From Atherix ibis (taxonomy: Eukaryota > Arthropoda > Insecta > Diptera > Athericidae), in contig OY282609.1 of NCBI GenBank assembly GCA_958298945.1, forward strand, positions 37,235,212 through 37,299,211: a DNA stretch of 64,000 nucleotides, given 5' to 3'. Positions 26,296-39,499 of the stretch are shown piece after piece (the first letter of the stretch is position 1; each line of letters starts with the position of its first letter). A model generated the notes under the pieces. The model was not told the DNA's origin and searched no databases. It saw only the letters and a program-made list of their open reading frames with translations. Both the position numbers and the translations under genes were made by a program.

Positions 26296-26406
26296 CAATA
26301 ATTTCAGCAACCATAAAGAATAAGCACAAGCAACTAGCAATAATTAACTTTCTCCGGGCATTTTTATCAACACCTTCACTTCGCTGCTTATGACAATGGC
26401 CCAAAA
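26296..26406 (-). CDS. ZnT/SLC30 zinc transporter, HCH motif and TM1 exon
   Basis: Internal exon of 111 bases (2 bases, 36 codons, 1 base) between TTTTCAG and G|GTAAGT. It reads LGHCHKQRSEGVDKNARRKL and then a hydrophobic stretch IIASCLCLFFMVAEIIG, which is TM1. The His-Cys-His triplet just before TM1 is the cytosolic zinc-binding HCH motif of the vertebrate ZnT2/3/4/8 subfamily. The Arg-rich run before TM1 and the VAEIIGG end of the helix are typical of that subfamily. This supports a ZnT2/3/8-like vesicular zinc transporter rather than ZnT1, 5, 6, 7, 9 or 10. It is only 1047 bases from the next exon. Confidence 0.92.
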
Positions 26407-26829
26407 CTGAAAAGAAAAATTCGTTTAAAATCATAAAAACAACAACAATTAGTGCTAATATTATAATATTAAAATAAGTAATATTATTGTTCAACAACTG
26501 AATCTGATGAAAGGTGAACAAATAAACCGAGATTGCTGGTATTTAAACTTATTTGTTGATTTTTGTCTGGATGATCCCTGCAAACGTACATACATATATG
26601 AACTATATTCGAGGTATAGCAGAAAAGAAGTGATACTGGCATTTTTGAGAGCGATCTGGCTCTTTTGCTCTACATAAATTGTACATTATTCACCAATCAC
26701 GCGACAACTACGTGACTCTATAAATCGTGAGAAGTGAAGTTGTGTTTTTGGAGTAAAAAATTTAGAACAACAATGTGGTATTATCAAATTTCCTGTTAAG
26801 CTTAGTAAATCCACAAGTTTGACTAACAA

Positions 26830-27320
26830 AATGTTCTAACGAGCCCTATGGAGAACATTCCTTATCAGGAGTACAAGTTTTTGGTGTCAAAAAGCATTTT
26901 TGGATGGTCGAGAAGCAATGAAAGACGGACCTCGCTTTTAAAAGCTTTCAGAATCGATAGCTGAGGAAATTATTAAACGAATGAGGCTTTGGCGGGGTCA
27001 GACCATCGACTAACATTGAAGTAGATGATAAGTGGTTTGAAAAGATCCTGCGCATCAGATTAAGCTTTGCAGACACATGAAAATAAGTCATTTGAAGGGT
27101 GCAATCAAACGGTCATCTTCATCAACGAGTGTTTGTCGAATAAATATTTTTATTTGGTTAAAATGGTTTCAGTCTTCTTTTTTCGCTTATGTCCATAACA
27201 TCCATAGGACGTGATTTTAGTTGAAGCTTTCCAGCATTGCTATTAAAATTCGGCACAACGGCTATAACCATGTATAGTAGCCCAAAAGAACTATTTGGTA
27301 AATCACCAAGAAACAGATAT
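26830..27320 (+). mobile_element. DUF4817-type transposon relic, copy 2
   Basis: Highly decayed. The block at 27100-27160 (GGTCATCTTCATCAACGAGT) matches copy 1 at about 20019. Its frame reads GHLHQRVFVE...IFLFG, again like DEAHFxLxGxVNKQN. Upstream FLVSKSIFGWSRSNERRTS and a later GGVRPST may be the HTH and linker remains, in mixed frames. Catalytic residues are lost. Confidence 0.35.
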
Positions 27321-28856
27321 TTCAGTAGGTGTAATACTAAAACAGGTATTATAAAAGTTTATATTGGAAGTATTTATACAATTTGTAAAAAAATTAAGTA
27401 GAATGGATATAAAATTATGTATATTATAAACATACTTCCGATATAATGGATGTTTCTTTTTATATGCAATAGTCCACCTTTCAAAGATACAATACTAAAT
27501 GCTAAACATAAAACAAATATATTTTCTTATATACATATAATTTGTAAATCCTAAAAATAATTTATTAATCCTAAAAATAGACAATTTGAATATTATTCGT
27601 ACTTAAAGTTACCAAACACATTTATATATTATAATAATTTTCAAAGAAAAATGAATTTTAATCAGAAGTTTTCTAAAATGTCTTGAATGAAAATAATCTG
27701 AATTATGAAGCTTTGCATATTTGAAAGGACAATTTAGCACACAAATTTTCACGCATAATTTATAATGCAATAGAAGCAAACAGCCCAAACAATTAACCAC
27801 ATTCTTAAGTGCATTCTTAGGACAAGAGCGTACAAGTGTAAATAAATTGCAATATTAAACATTTAAGAAAATAGCAATCGCACATACGGTTACACTACTT
27901 GTCTAGGGAAGGGTATCGGTAATGATGGCCGTTAAGGGTACGAGCATATAAAGGGGTTTGTTTCAAATAATGTCATTGTTATATCTGGTCGTGAGTAGAG
28001 TGGATGATAAATAAGTGGATGGTGTATGCTACATGACGACTGGGATTTGGTTCGCTTTACGAATGATTTACCCACATAGAGTCAGGTTTTTTTACCATCC
28101 GAGGATTGTTGCCTTTTGGAACTGTTTCCACTACACTTGAGTAATTGTTTAGTTTTCTATGCTCCACCAGAAATTTACATACTACACTTATGCTTGTACA
28201 AATTTTCTATTCTTATAGTTTTGTTATGTTGATATTATACATGAAGAAAATTAGTGTTGAACTAAATATTTTACTTTGGTTAAATTCGGTTGCAGAACGA
28301 AAAAGTGAGCAACGTAAGTGTATATATACATAAAGAAGAAAATTTCGAGTATTTTCTATGAAACCGATTCTTGCAAGGATGAATTTCATTGTCAATGTCC
28401 GTCCAATTTGAACTTATTGACACATTCACGTTACCCCTATTATCGATTCTTCAATTACTTCTAGGATTCAATAGCTGATTCCACGCTGCATTACATTGTT
28501 CATTCCATTTTTCCACTATTCGAAATTAAATAATTAATTATTAGCAGTTCATTGATGATATATTACATCAAAAGTTATTGATTATAGAATGAATCATAAA
28601 GAACTACAATATATAATTTATCAATAAAGAAACGATACATGTCGACAAATTTGAACAATAAACCATATATGTAGTTCCTCAAGCAATCAGACTCGAAATT
28701 TCCTATTAGGATCATATTTATATTTTGAGAAGAAAAAACAATAACCAAAAATTATCTCAACTTTAAAGAAATAAATATAAGAAAGATTAAATGCCAATTT
28801 TTGATAATTTAATATATACCAAAAAATTCAGTTTTTCTTTTGGATATTTAAATATG

Positions 28857-28976
28857 AAAATAACAAAGTTGTTTTAAAGTCATTTCTAGTAATATTTCTG
28901 GTAAAATGTTTATTCTTAGTAAACATTTAACCAGAAATATTACTAGAAATGACTATAAAACAACTTTGTTATTTTT
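28857..28976. repeat. Long near-perfect inverted repeat (foldback or MITE-like)
   Basis: The left arm at 28857-28912 (AAAATAACAAAGTTGTTTTA...) is reverse-complementary to 28920-28975 over about 56 bases with about two mismatches, around a loop of about 7 bases. It lies in ZnT intron 1. Its sequence differs from the hairpin at 3717-3813. No coding capacity. The very small loop fits a foldback element or a palindromic MITE. Confidence 0.8.
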
Positions 28977-29789
28977 ATTATCGATTCAATTGCGTACCAG
29001 TCAATTATATATTAACAAGTATATGTGTATGTATAGTCTATAAATCTGTTAAAATTTTTCTTATTAACAAGAGAATAATTTTTTTCTGTATTTAACAAAA
29101 ATTGTAATCTTTTTTCGGACATTTTATAATTTTTGGTTTTTATTTTCTGCAAAGACATTTCACCAAAACACATTTCTATTCTGCCCGTTTCTAAAATATA
29201 TTAATTTTCTTGCTTAGACGATTGATAAAAAAATGTGGAATAATATCACTCTTGGGTTTATTTACAATTTTGCGAAATATTTTCTAATAGTTCCTGCAGA
29301 ACCCACAAATGTCCTTTAATAACTGTCACAAAATTTTTGAATACTTCAGTTTCTAAAAAAATATTGAATATCTTTACAAAATGTAGTTAAATAACTCTCA
29401 GTACTTACTAAACTGGAAATTTTTTTAACATTTGATACCCGAAATAAATAAAAACATTTTGTTGCTTTATTTCAAAACAAAATTTGAAATGAAATTAATT
29501 TTTTTTTAATTTAAAGAAGTTTTTTGCATCTAATATGCTCTACTGGCCTTTAAAATAGATCTTCCAGATTAATTTCAAACTAAATATACTGTAAAGTGTA
29601 ATTAGTTTCGAGTTCTTAAATTTCGTCGATCAGTATAACAGTTCGATTGATTAATATTTTATATCTGAGCAGTTTCGTATTATTAGAGTAAAATCTAGTC
29701 AAAAAAAGAATACTCGTACGTTGATAGGAGTATTAAAATATTGTACATAAATTTATTAACAAGATTTGACATAACCTATAGAACAAAAG

Positions 29790-30410
29790 GAGTATATGCC
29801 GTGGCATGAGGGAATTATTAGAAAGGAATGGCTGGAGCACATTTCCGGTGTCCTGTGCACGCAACTATCCCCAATCTGCCTCGCCTACTAATAGATTTAT
29901 AAACAACATCTTCAACCATACGCAGAAATACGAAGCTGTACTAATAAATTGACCTTCTTAGCATCTCATTGGCCAACTAGTCAGTCTACTCAACGTCCTT
30001 GATGTAATTCTCGGCACGTAAGTTATTCAGAATTTAGATAGGGTATAGTGCTCTCACCGAAAGCTTTCGTCTTGGAAACCACGTATATTCTATCTGCCGG
30101 TCTGTTAACTATCCTAAATATATTGAATGAATGTCAGCAAACCCGGAATTTCTGTACGAGTAGAGTTTCTCCCATTATGCAGCTCCTAGATCCAATAATT
30201 TCATTTCCACGTCTGCTCTTTAACCTTAAGTTTGTCAAATTTTACTTAAAAAAATTAAAATTTAAATTGATTTAGCCTACTAAAATGAAATTTGCATCGT
30301 TTAGGAAGCTGGTAATGCCCATGCATCCGATACTTAAAGTCGTCCAATGTTCTAATAGTCGTAGTGCTGTAAAGTGGCGCCTGGCTCATGTCTAAATTTA
30401 TTTTTAAAAT
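29790..30410 (+). mobile_element. Family-A non-LTR retrotransposon 3' copy B
   Basis: The 3' part of the same family as the long copy. ARKLFRI.IGYSALTESFRLG near 30015-30075 parallels ARKLLRIRIGHTIFTHD. LTILNILNECQQTRNFC near 30107-30160 parallels the Cys/His tail (LTISHIL...). The terminal TCTAATAGTCGTAGTGCTGT...GTGGCGCC near 30349-30385 matches the 3' tails of the other copies. The RT is absent. Stops interrupt it. Confidence 0.55.
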
Positions 30411-30479
30411 TAAATAAAGAAGCCATATGTAAGCTATGATGAATATCTTAATTGCAGATTAAAGTACATTTGATTAAAT

Positions 30480-31200
30480 TATTATTTAAACATAACATCG
30501 TTCAAATGGCCTTCACCACTTCTAGATCCGAGAGGTCCAATGTTGATAACTTTACGCATAAATCATGCTGAATAACACTGCTGGCTTGAATGATGTCTTT
30601 CTTGAGCTCGGTATATATTATCGGTTTATTGGCATAGACCATTTATTTAACGTAAATCCATAGAAAAAAGTTTAAGGGCATTATATCTGGAAATAACGTG
30701 GCATGGAAACTCCGTCTGTTGTAAGTCCCTTATTTCTAATTTAGGCAAGAAAAAATTCTATCGTCATCGTTTGATACCTATCTTTATTGACAATACCGTC
30801 GCGCCAGTCTAATTTCGAAAGCAGTAAGGTTTGATGTTGCCACCTAACCAGATCAAAATCTACACTAGACAGTAAGTTTTTCTGGATAAAAAGAAAGCTT
30901 TTAGAATTGTTATGATTGACTTTTGCCTCAGATACACCAATTTTGGTTGTTTACGTAGCCATTCAACCAAAAATGCGCTTTGTCGCTGAAGAGTTTTTTT
31001 CACCAAATCTGGTATTAAGTTATTGAATCTTGTACTTTTTACTGATGTACAGACACTGGTCGATTAGAAATTAAATCGAATTTCTTGATTAGATGTTCAA
31101 TTGTACAATACTTTAGGTAAGACGTCAATTTTTGGCGAATAGAGCACACATTTTTTAAATATATTTACACAATCTCGACGCGTTGTTTTAGCAAAAATCA
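30480..31200 (-). mobile_element. DUF4817-type transposon relic, copy 3
   Basis: Minus strand. Near 30995-30950 it reads DKAHFWLNGYVNKQNW, where the family has SDEAHFWLNGYVNKQN. The catalytic Asp-Glu is changed to Asp-Lys. HPEKLTVWCRFWSG-like sequence follows in adjacent frames (IQKNLLSSVDFDLVRW / YPEKLTV). Near 30681-30590 it reads PLNFFLWIYVK and then MVYANKPIIYTELKKDI, matching PLDYFLWGYVKxxVYxxKP of the C-terminal catalytic region. Frames shift several times. This is the clearest of the five copies for the 3' half. Confidence 0.7.
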
Positions 31201-34200
31201 AACGCATAAAAATGACAGCGCTGTTATTAAATGTTAAAGTACAATAATAGGCAGTTAAAGATTAATCATACCTATTGAAAAAATCCTTATAGTTAAAATA
31301 TCATTTAATATTTGAATCATATATAGATCATGATAGTTAAAAAAATACTCATCCTTAAAATATGTTTATAATTGTATCTAATTAATACATTCGAAAAGTC
31401 TCAACACATGGATGGAAAACCCTTTAAAATGTTAAAAAAATATGAAATATAAAAACTTTCTGATAAGAACTTTGTTCATATCAACACATTTTAACTAAAT
31501 TAATCCAGCCTATTACTATAAAAAAGAACTTAATTTATCACATAAATTAAGTAGGAAATAATTTAGTTATTTTTATAAATAAATGATAACTTTAACATAT
31601 TTAAAAATTAGTACAAAAACTAGAAAATATTTCTCACCACTTGAACTAATTGTTGTTAGGTTATTCAACTTTAAACACTGATTCATAACGATTAATAAAT
31701 TATATTTGACCAATTATAAAATATCATTTTATCTTTTAATAAATAAAATAATTTGTAAATTAAGAATCAATATTTTCGATAACAAATAAGAAAATAAATT
31801 ATTGTGTCCTATTATCTTTGATCGTCTTAGGGCTTATCAAACTGATTTCGTTACCGATCTAGACGCAACTACTTAAAATATAGGAAAAAATCGAATAGAC
31901 TGCTTTTGATTGAATTCTATTTGATAAAAATTCGAACTTTGTATAAGTTATTTTTCATACTATTTTAATTGTTATGCTCATAATTAAGTAAATATAGTAT
32001 ATATAATATATTGTGCAAGCACATACTCGTATAAAGACTTGACTATGCCATTTACAATTTTATGACAAATAGCAGACCATTTTCTAGATCCAATTCTAGA
32101 GGTAGAGATACTATTATTGTATAAAAGTTTTAAATTAAAATGAAAATATAATATTTTAATAACAGTTTTTAAAAAAAATTGCATAGTATTTGATCTTAGA
32201 TTGAAAAATATAAAAAAATGAATTTTGTTTGAGGTTGAAAATGTGCACATACAATACAATCAAATATTCACACTACTTATTCTGCAATAGAATCCATACC
32301 ACATTACCATCCACACTTAAGGCAGACAAATATTAGTTGGCTTACATCCATATATATTTATGTTCATATAGTTTTGCATTCTGATATCTATTTAATATCC
32401 ATTTCTAATCCAAATTAAAATTGTATTTATTTCATAAATCATTTCAATAACATTCCGCACTATATTACGCTCCACTTTATTATTCACTACCATCGCACCT
32501 TGACTTTGGTGGTGAGTTATTGAATTTCCTTAGATGCGTAGTGCTCATATTACTGCAACTATATACAGTATATATATTAATGTATGTACGTTTCAGGTTC
32601 ATGTATGGTTCATTATAGCATATAGTATACGTATTAACATTATTTAATAATATTAGCTTATGAAAGTGTTTCCATATTACAAGTTTGAGTATAAATTCAC
32701 ATGAAGATAAATACGCACTAATTGTAATAAGAAAATTTTATTAATTGCGTAATTAAATGAAAACTTTTTGAGCGGCTATTATCATATAAAAATGAAAGCA
32801 GAAAATAAGAGGAAATAAAACTATTCTAGTACACGTTGATAAAAATATTGTATAATTTTTTTTATCAACAAATATATGGATTACGAAATTAAACATCAAT
32901 ATTGCTTACTTTACGAATACTACACTACGATGTTCTTTAACCGATAAATCAACGATGTTGTCTGTTTATACTTTTGATAATTAAACAGATGATTTAAGTG
33001 TACAATGTTATATATCACAAATTAACGGCAATAATTTATGTTGTAAATACAATAAGATGACATTAGAATAGATTGTCAACAAATTGCGCATATTATCAAT
33101 ATATGTACATACTCTTACACCTAGATATGCAACGGTACCTTTCTTATAATTTATGTAGAATGCGTGTTACTATGTGTCTGTTTACATTAGATTATTTGAT
33201 AAATATTATTATTGATAAATAGAAACAATTTTATTGTATACTACCACTCAAAAGTAATTAAGGTTATGCATTTTTAATATCCAATAGATAAATATTTCTA
33301 CAAATTTTAAGCATTTATCAATTTTTTTTAAGTTTTGATTAAAATTAAATTTTTCCATAATTATAAAGTTCCAATAGTACCTTCGATCGTCGATTTTGGA
33401 GGATTGTATAGTAAACCCCTAGAGCTCAAAACCGTATGTCCAGATCGATTTCAAAATTATATTGTAAATGAAAACTGCGGTCTTTCGATCTTGATATTAT
33501 GTAGATGTGGTCTTGGTTCATATTTTAATATTACTTTAAATACACTCAGGCTCAAGTGTATATAAATATTCTTTTAATGTTTAAGTATATAGCGTGAGTG
33601 AAAGATATCAAAAAAGAAAAGAGAACGGGTAACTGATGGGTGATTGTAATGACTAGTAAAATATTCCACATTCGTATTTTGCAGTTCAAATTGGAATCTC
33701 TATATTTTATGGTACTGTTCTAAAAAAAAAGCCCTAAGGCAAATTGTCGAGTATACTCGGTGAGACGAGGGATCAAATGCAACTAGATACTTCACTAGAA
33801 CATGGAAAATACGAATGCAGTTGACATTGGAATAATAATCTAATAAATATATTGACTCTACTTTGGTCTTGCCATCTTTTACTTTCATTGCAAAATTTTG
33901 AATCACTTCTAGCATGCTCATTGAAATTTTAGAAGCACCCGTCTCAACTTGAGATTTATAATCCAGCTGAGATCTAGGTTGTAGGGCGTAAAAAATTTTT
34001 GAATTTCATAAGAAAATCTAACCATTCTACCATGCTCTTGGTACAATTAAATATGTGGGTTTTCAGAAGGAGGTTATCATTAACACATACCAAAAATGGA
34101 ACGTATCTGCGAATATGTTAAATATGCATACTGTTAGCAGTAAAACGATGGATTGGATAAGAAGTAATTAATATTTATTTATGCAAATAATAAGAAGTGG

Positions 34201-34379
34201 CAGAAAACTGAATGCAGAGAAACACCAGCAATTATATGGCAAACGCAAGACTTAAAATAAATATATTAGCAAATCATAGATATCATAAGTACACATTTTT
34301 GATAAAAGAGCCTAATTTAAAACTCTGTTAAGTATCTTTGAAATATCTTAATTAGTAATTGTAGTCTTTTCAAAATCAT
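31201..34379. other. Intronic AT-rich DNA
   Basis: Part of ZnT intron 1. Many short AT palindromes. A slightly GC-richer block near 33700-34030 has an open frame on the minus strand (KVKDGKTKVESIYLLDYY...) that I cannot assign. No supported gene. Confidence 0.45.
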
Positions 34380-35760
34380 AAGTGAGTATGGACCAACTTT
34401 TTGTTGAGATATACCATCGAATCCGCCAAGGACGGTCCCAATTCCTGCTGTTAAAGGAGGAGGGAAACTATTTGGCAATATACCTATTATTGCTTACCGC
34501 TTTATTATTAAGTTTGTTCTCTCCAATAGTTTAGTAGATCAGTGGTGTAATTATAGTTGTTCACAAAGTGTTCCCGCAAGCCTAAAGAGAGGCTTCACTC
34601 CAGGGAAATTAGCAACAGATCAGATCTTCTCTCTACTGTAGTCAAAGAAAAAACTGTTGGAACATAGTCAACAGATCCACCATCTATTCATCGACTTGAG
34701 AGCCGATTATAAAAGCTAGCCAGGGTAAAAATCTACATATAATTGAGAGAGTTCGACATACCACAAAAATTGATAAGACTATTTTGGCTCACCATGACCA
34801 GCGTGAAAAGAAGATTAAAGGCAGCCGAATCACTTTCAGACCCATTTAATATCAACATTGGTCTCTGGCAAGAGGAGCTATTTAATTTCCTGCCTTCTCT
34901 TAAACCTGGCGCTAAAAAAAGTGTTTCGTGAATCAGCTTTTAGCATACACCGATAACATCGACAGTATATATGTGGATCAAAAGGAGCTGTACGAGAGGC
35001 CTTTATCAAGGTTGAGTCGTCGCCGAATTATCTAGGGCTGCTCATAAATGAAGACAACTATAGAAAAAAGATTATATAGCTTCGAAAGAGTTGAATCATT
35101 TTTCTATTTGTGGTCAAGGGTCGCGGCCAATAGCAACATAGGGAAAGAAATTCGCGCACGGTACTAAACTTCAGTTAGTCGAAATTATTTCGTTCAAAAA
35201 TTTTTACCATAAAAATAGAAGCTACTACAGAACAAAACACTAGTCTTGCCAGTCCTCATGTATTTTTCGGAAACTTCGGTTCTCAGCAAAAACCATTGCG
35301 AACTCTTGTCCGCGTTCAAGAGAAAGATCCTTTGAAGAATTTTTGGTACCTTAGATGAAGATAGACGATTTCGGAGCATTTTGACGATGAGATCCAGGAA
35401 TATTACCACGATCTCAATAGGTCGTGGATAAATTTAACCTCAATAGGCTCCGGTGTGCTAGACACTTAATCCATGTGAATGAGGAAGATCCTGCTCGGGA
35501 AGTTAATAATAGCTGCATTTATGGTACCAGAAGATGAAGTAAACCCTGCCATCAGTGGAGCGACGGTGTTACCCAGGACGCCAAAAATATGTTCGGAGTG
35601 TCAAATTAGAAGATCGCAGCGCGAAACCGAGACGTCTCGGTTTCTTTTATCTAATAGGCCCGGACCGAATTCTCGGTTGTCGCACCCTTGATGATGATTC
35701 CATCAAATCGCCAGTGCATCTATTGCTTCGGACACTGCACAGTTTCCAAAAGTTTAAAAG
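34380..35760 (+). mobile_element. Second non-LTR retrotransposon relic (RT and C-terminus)
   Basis: RT motifs in order, in broken frames: SLKRGFTPGKLATDQIFSLL (34578-34640), HHLFIDLRADYKS (RT motif with the first catalytic Asp, 34678-34715), then the open stretch MREFDIPQKLIRLFWLTMTS and SDPFNINIGLWQEELFNF (34743-34895), where intact relatives have GLRQGD..S..LFN. LAYTDNIDS near 34940-34965 stands for the YADD-type motif. The C-terminal part VLPVLMYFSETSVLSKNHCE and FKRKIL.RIFGTL lies at 35241-35350. It differs from family A in that no RNase H is seen and the post-RT region is of the SETWVLSK / KILRRIFG type. Many stops, not functional. Confidence 0.75.
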
Positions 35761-38700
35761 GAAAGGGACTTTAATTATTGAATTCTGCTTGACAATTTGT
35801 GAATATTGAATCTTTAATTACTCTTGCAATAGTATGATTGTAAACATGAATTTGTAATATTCTATGTCTGCATGCTCTAAAATAGCAGCAGGCAAGGTAA
35901 TAATCGTTAATAGTGTTGGAGTGAAAGAAAGGCAAAATGTTTTTTATTTTTAAACTTAAAACCAAAAGTGTTTTCTACCTTTGGCTTTAAGCTGATATGA
36001 AAATAGTCAAATAACTACATATTCCGTTAATGCAACATACAAATGGACTCTATCAAAAGAAGTAGAGTTTTTAGCAAAAACCAAAATATTTTTTTTCGGA
36101 CACTACTTTCTACCAGTTGTAATATGTTTACTTTAATTTTGTCAAATATGTGTAAGAAACAATAATATTGTACTAAATCGGAAGAAGTTTTGAAATTTAT
36201 TTTTAAAAAATAAAATTATAAACACTTTACTTTAAAAAATTAAAATGTTTTGAACTGATTGATATTTATGCATATTTTTTAGAAACATATAAATAAATAT
36301 AATCCAATTTACATTTAGTAGCAAAATTAGAAAATAATTGAACCAGTAAACTGCATCACAGGTTCGACTGATAAATGAACACATGGAAATCTAACGAATG
36401 AAAAATCTCTTAATTATCAGTCAAAATGCAATTATTCATTTCAAATCATAAATACTATTTTTTCCGAATTGTATGATGTGATTCTAGCTTCCATTTATTT
36501 TAAGCAATTATAGTATTAGATCTCGAAACCATTTATTATATCCTCGTCTGTACCGCAGTTTTAATTACATCGGGCAGCTGAATGAAATTATATTTCTAAA
36601 ATATGAAATGCTGTGAAAACAATTCATCAAAATCAAATGTGCTGATGAAAAAGCTGGAAAAGCAATGAGCTTTGGGCATGATATCGAATGTAAAAGCCAA
36701 ACACCTTTGGAGAAAAAGCGATTCTATATTGGCTTACCTGTGAATTTTAGCCTGCATAAACTATATCTCAACGTACTTATTGTGGGTGTGTAGGTATATT
36801 CCTGTAAGGCTAACCTTTACGTTTTTGTTTACATTTTACATTTCATTCCAACCAACACCTCCACCAGAGTCTTCTCATATATAGCAATATCAAATTAAGT
36901 ATATGTGTACATGTAGACTGGTTACATTTTAATATTTTTTCAAAATAGTCCATATTACTATAACTATAGTATTTTTGGTTGCTGATTTTAGCTTTCCACG
37001 TTTGTCATAGTGAACAAAATTTGGAAAATTTAGTAAACTTATGCAAGCATGAATCTATGCAGTATTAGGCACGATAGACTTTTATAACAATATTGTATCT
37101 GTGGTATAGCTTTCGGCCACATGTGCGTTTCACAGACGAAGTAGGACTAATGTGTCCATATATTTTGATATTAACCATGAAACGTCGTGCATTTCTCATA
37201 TAAATCTCCTGTCGGATCTGTTTGGCTTTGCCCCATATGAGCCAGTTTCCGAACAGACGGAATTTTATTTTTATTGCAAATATCCTGAACTCAAACATAT
37301 GCATATATCTAGCCTTTCACAACGGCCACAATCCCCATCATACTTTACACTGTAAAATGACTGACTATGAAATGCATTATTCAAAATATTTGATTAATCA
37401 GATTTAAATTTTTTTCTGCAAACGTTTTACATATACTTTTAATTTATCTTTTTTTGTCCCGGAAAATTCAAAATAAAAGTGATATTTGGTAGAACGGAAG
37501 TTTGTTAATTAAAATTTAGATAAAAGTCAGGTCAATATTAATTAGGAATACGAAGATATACAAAAATTTTACACGGAAATTCTTCAAAGTTCATATATTT
37601 TCTTTGCCTTTTTAACATTTTTTAATGTAATTAATGGTCTTGTTTATACAATTAAAAATTTTTGTTGTTATTAGAAAAATATTTGTTATAATAATAATAA
37701 ATATAATAATAGATTTTTTTTAAAATAACGAATACGACAAAAGTTAATTTTATTTTACAAATTTTATATCAAGTATTTTAATTCACAATTAATTGAATTA
37801 TTCAATTTGTTTGTAGTTGATTTATTAACAAACTATCACGATAATTTGGAAAAGTGAACAGCCATTGTAAGATGGGCGAGCTTTTTCGGAAAAGAATTTT
37901 GGTAATAAAAGGAAAATGAAATTTCATAATGACAAATTTAAATCGCAATAAATAATATAATTTTAAATATAAATTGAAACATCAAGAACTTTTCGGAGAA
38001 TCATCAAACATGAGAATTGGGATGCTGCGTAAAACGTTAAATTTTAATACCGTAGGTTCTTATCGATTTTATAATTATGTCCGGATTAATGGAAAGAATA
38101 AACAACGTGACATCAGGATGGAGATAATATCTCCAGAAGCAGCTGCTATAGTTTCGCAATTCGTTAGGATATCATATTGTAGAGTTAATTCGAGGATACT
38201 ATCTAACAAAATAATAGTTATGACAAGGGACTAACTTTGGGAGCGGTTATTCTAGAGATATGATGCTTTGAACATTTAACAAACAGCAAATATATATTTA
38301 CTTGGAAAATACACGTATGTTTTAGTCATACTGCCTTGATTAGAACTTCTTAAAATAGAGTTAGTATTTCTTTGTGTTATTGCAATAACAAGTGACAAAA
38401 ACTGACATGTGCCAATGCTGCTGAATCGGTGCGGATGCATTGAAATGGCAGACCGTGTGACATATATACGAACCAGTTCGTGTACTGGTTTGGGGAAATA
38501 TCCTTTTTCCCCGAAAAAGGGTATTTTGCTAAATGTTATACAAACCTCTCTATGTGTTTTTTTAAATTGAACAAACTATGCACAAACTGGCTCCTGTGGT
38601 TCTCACCTCAGCTGTAAGGAGTATTAGCAGCGATATTTTGAAAGTGATCTTTTACTTACAACTAAAACTCATACAAATGCTAACAAACTTATTAAATCTT

Positions 38701-39499
38701 CTCCTATTAAAATATATGACACTTTGCTCCATGTGTAGTTAAAATGATTAGATAAGCTGCAAGTCATCCGATTCCATTTTTCACTGACAATTTAAGACAT
38801 CAATGTGTATTGTATTTATACAATATATGCCCTGAAATAAATATTCTCGCTTTTGCAAATCTTTCAAAGCTCAGCGTAAAACCTGCTAATATAAATAAGT
38901 AGTGAGATTTGAAAAGTGTTTAGCTGAACAATTTGTCATTACTTTTAAACCAATAATATTTATATTCGAGATTGCTCTAATATGATCTTAATGGCACTAA
39001 ATTCAAATTCTAACGTTGGGAACTGATGAAGAAGGAATGGTGCTATTATGCCTATTAAAAACAACCATTATTTTCATATTTGTTGTAGATAAATTTACTA
39101 AATTACGCGATAAAATTAATAGGTAACAAAAATATTACGGAATTATAGGACTCCAAAATATTCCAGTGAGTTGGCGGCTAGTTGCATTTTACCCCTTCAA
39201 TTATTTCATCGTAATAATCGTTTCGCCAACAATACATGTCAGTTCAACTTTGTTCATTTTTCAGCGGTTCAATCCAAACGTGAAATACTCCGCCTCACTT
39301 GATTTTTTTAAATCTTTATAATCAACAGATAGTTAGAAGAAAAATTCACCGCCATCACTCCCTTCATCATCTTTAAAACTTTCTAAACACAAGATATACT
39401 AAAATATTATCAATATATTCAAAATTCGTATAAAAAAAGAAGATACCCCTGCAATTTCCCTAGTGTAACTCTGGGTAACCTTTATTTCAAGATATTAGA
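35761..39499. other. Intronic AT-rich DNA
   Basis: Part of ZnT intron 1. An 86-codon open frame at 37974-38234 (+) (MKHQELFGESSNMRIGMLRK...) has no recognisable domain and no splice or repeat support. Otherwise nothing was identified. Confidence 0.45.

Noticed and set aside
33700..34030. Minus-strand frame with KVKDGKTKVESIYLLDYYSN
   Set aside because: Coding-like composition but no family, no splice support and only 73 codons.
37974..38234. 86-codon open frame MKHQELFGESSNMRIG...
   Set aside because: No recognisable domain, no signal for splicing or expression. Length is within chance for this window.
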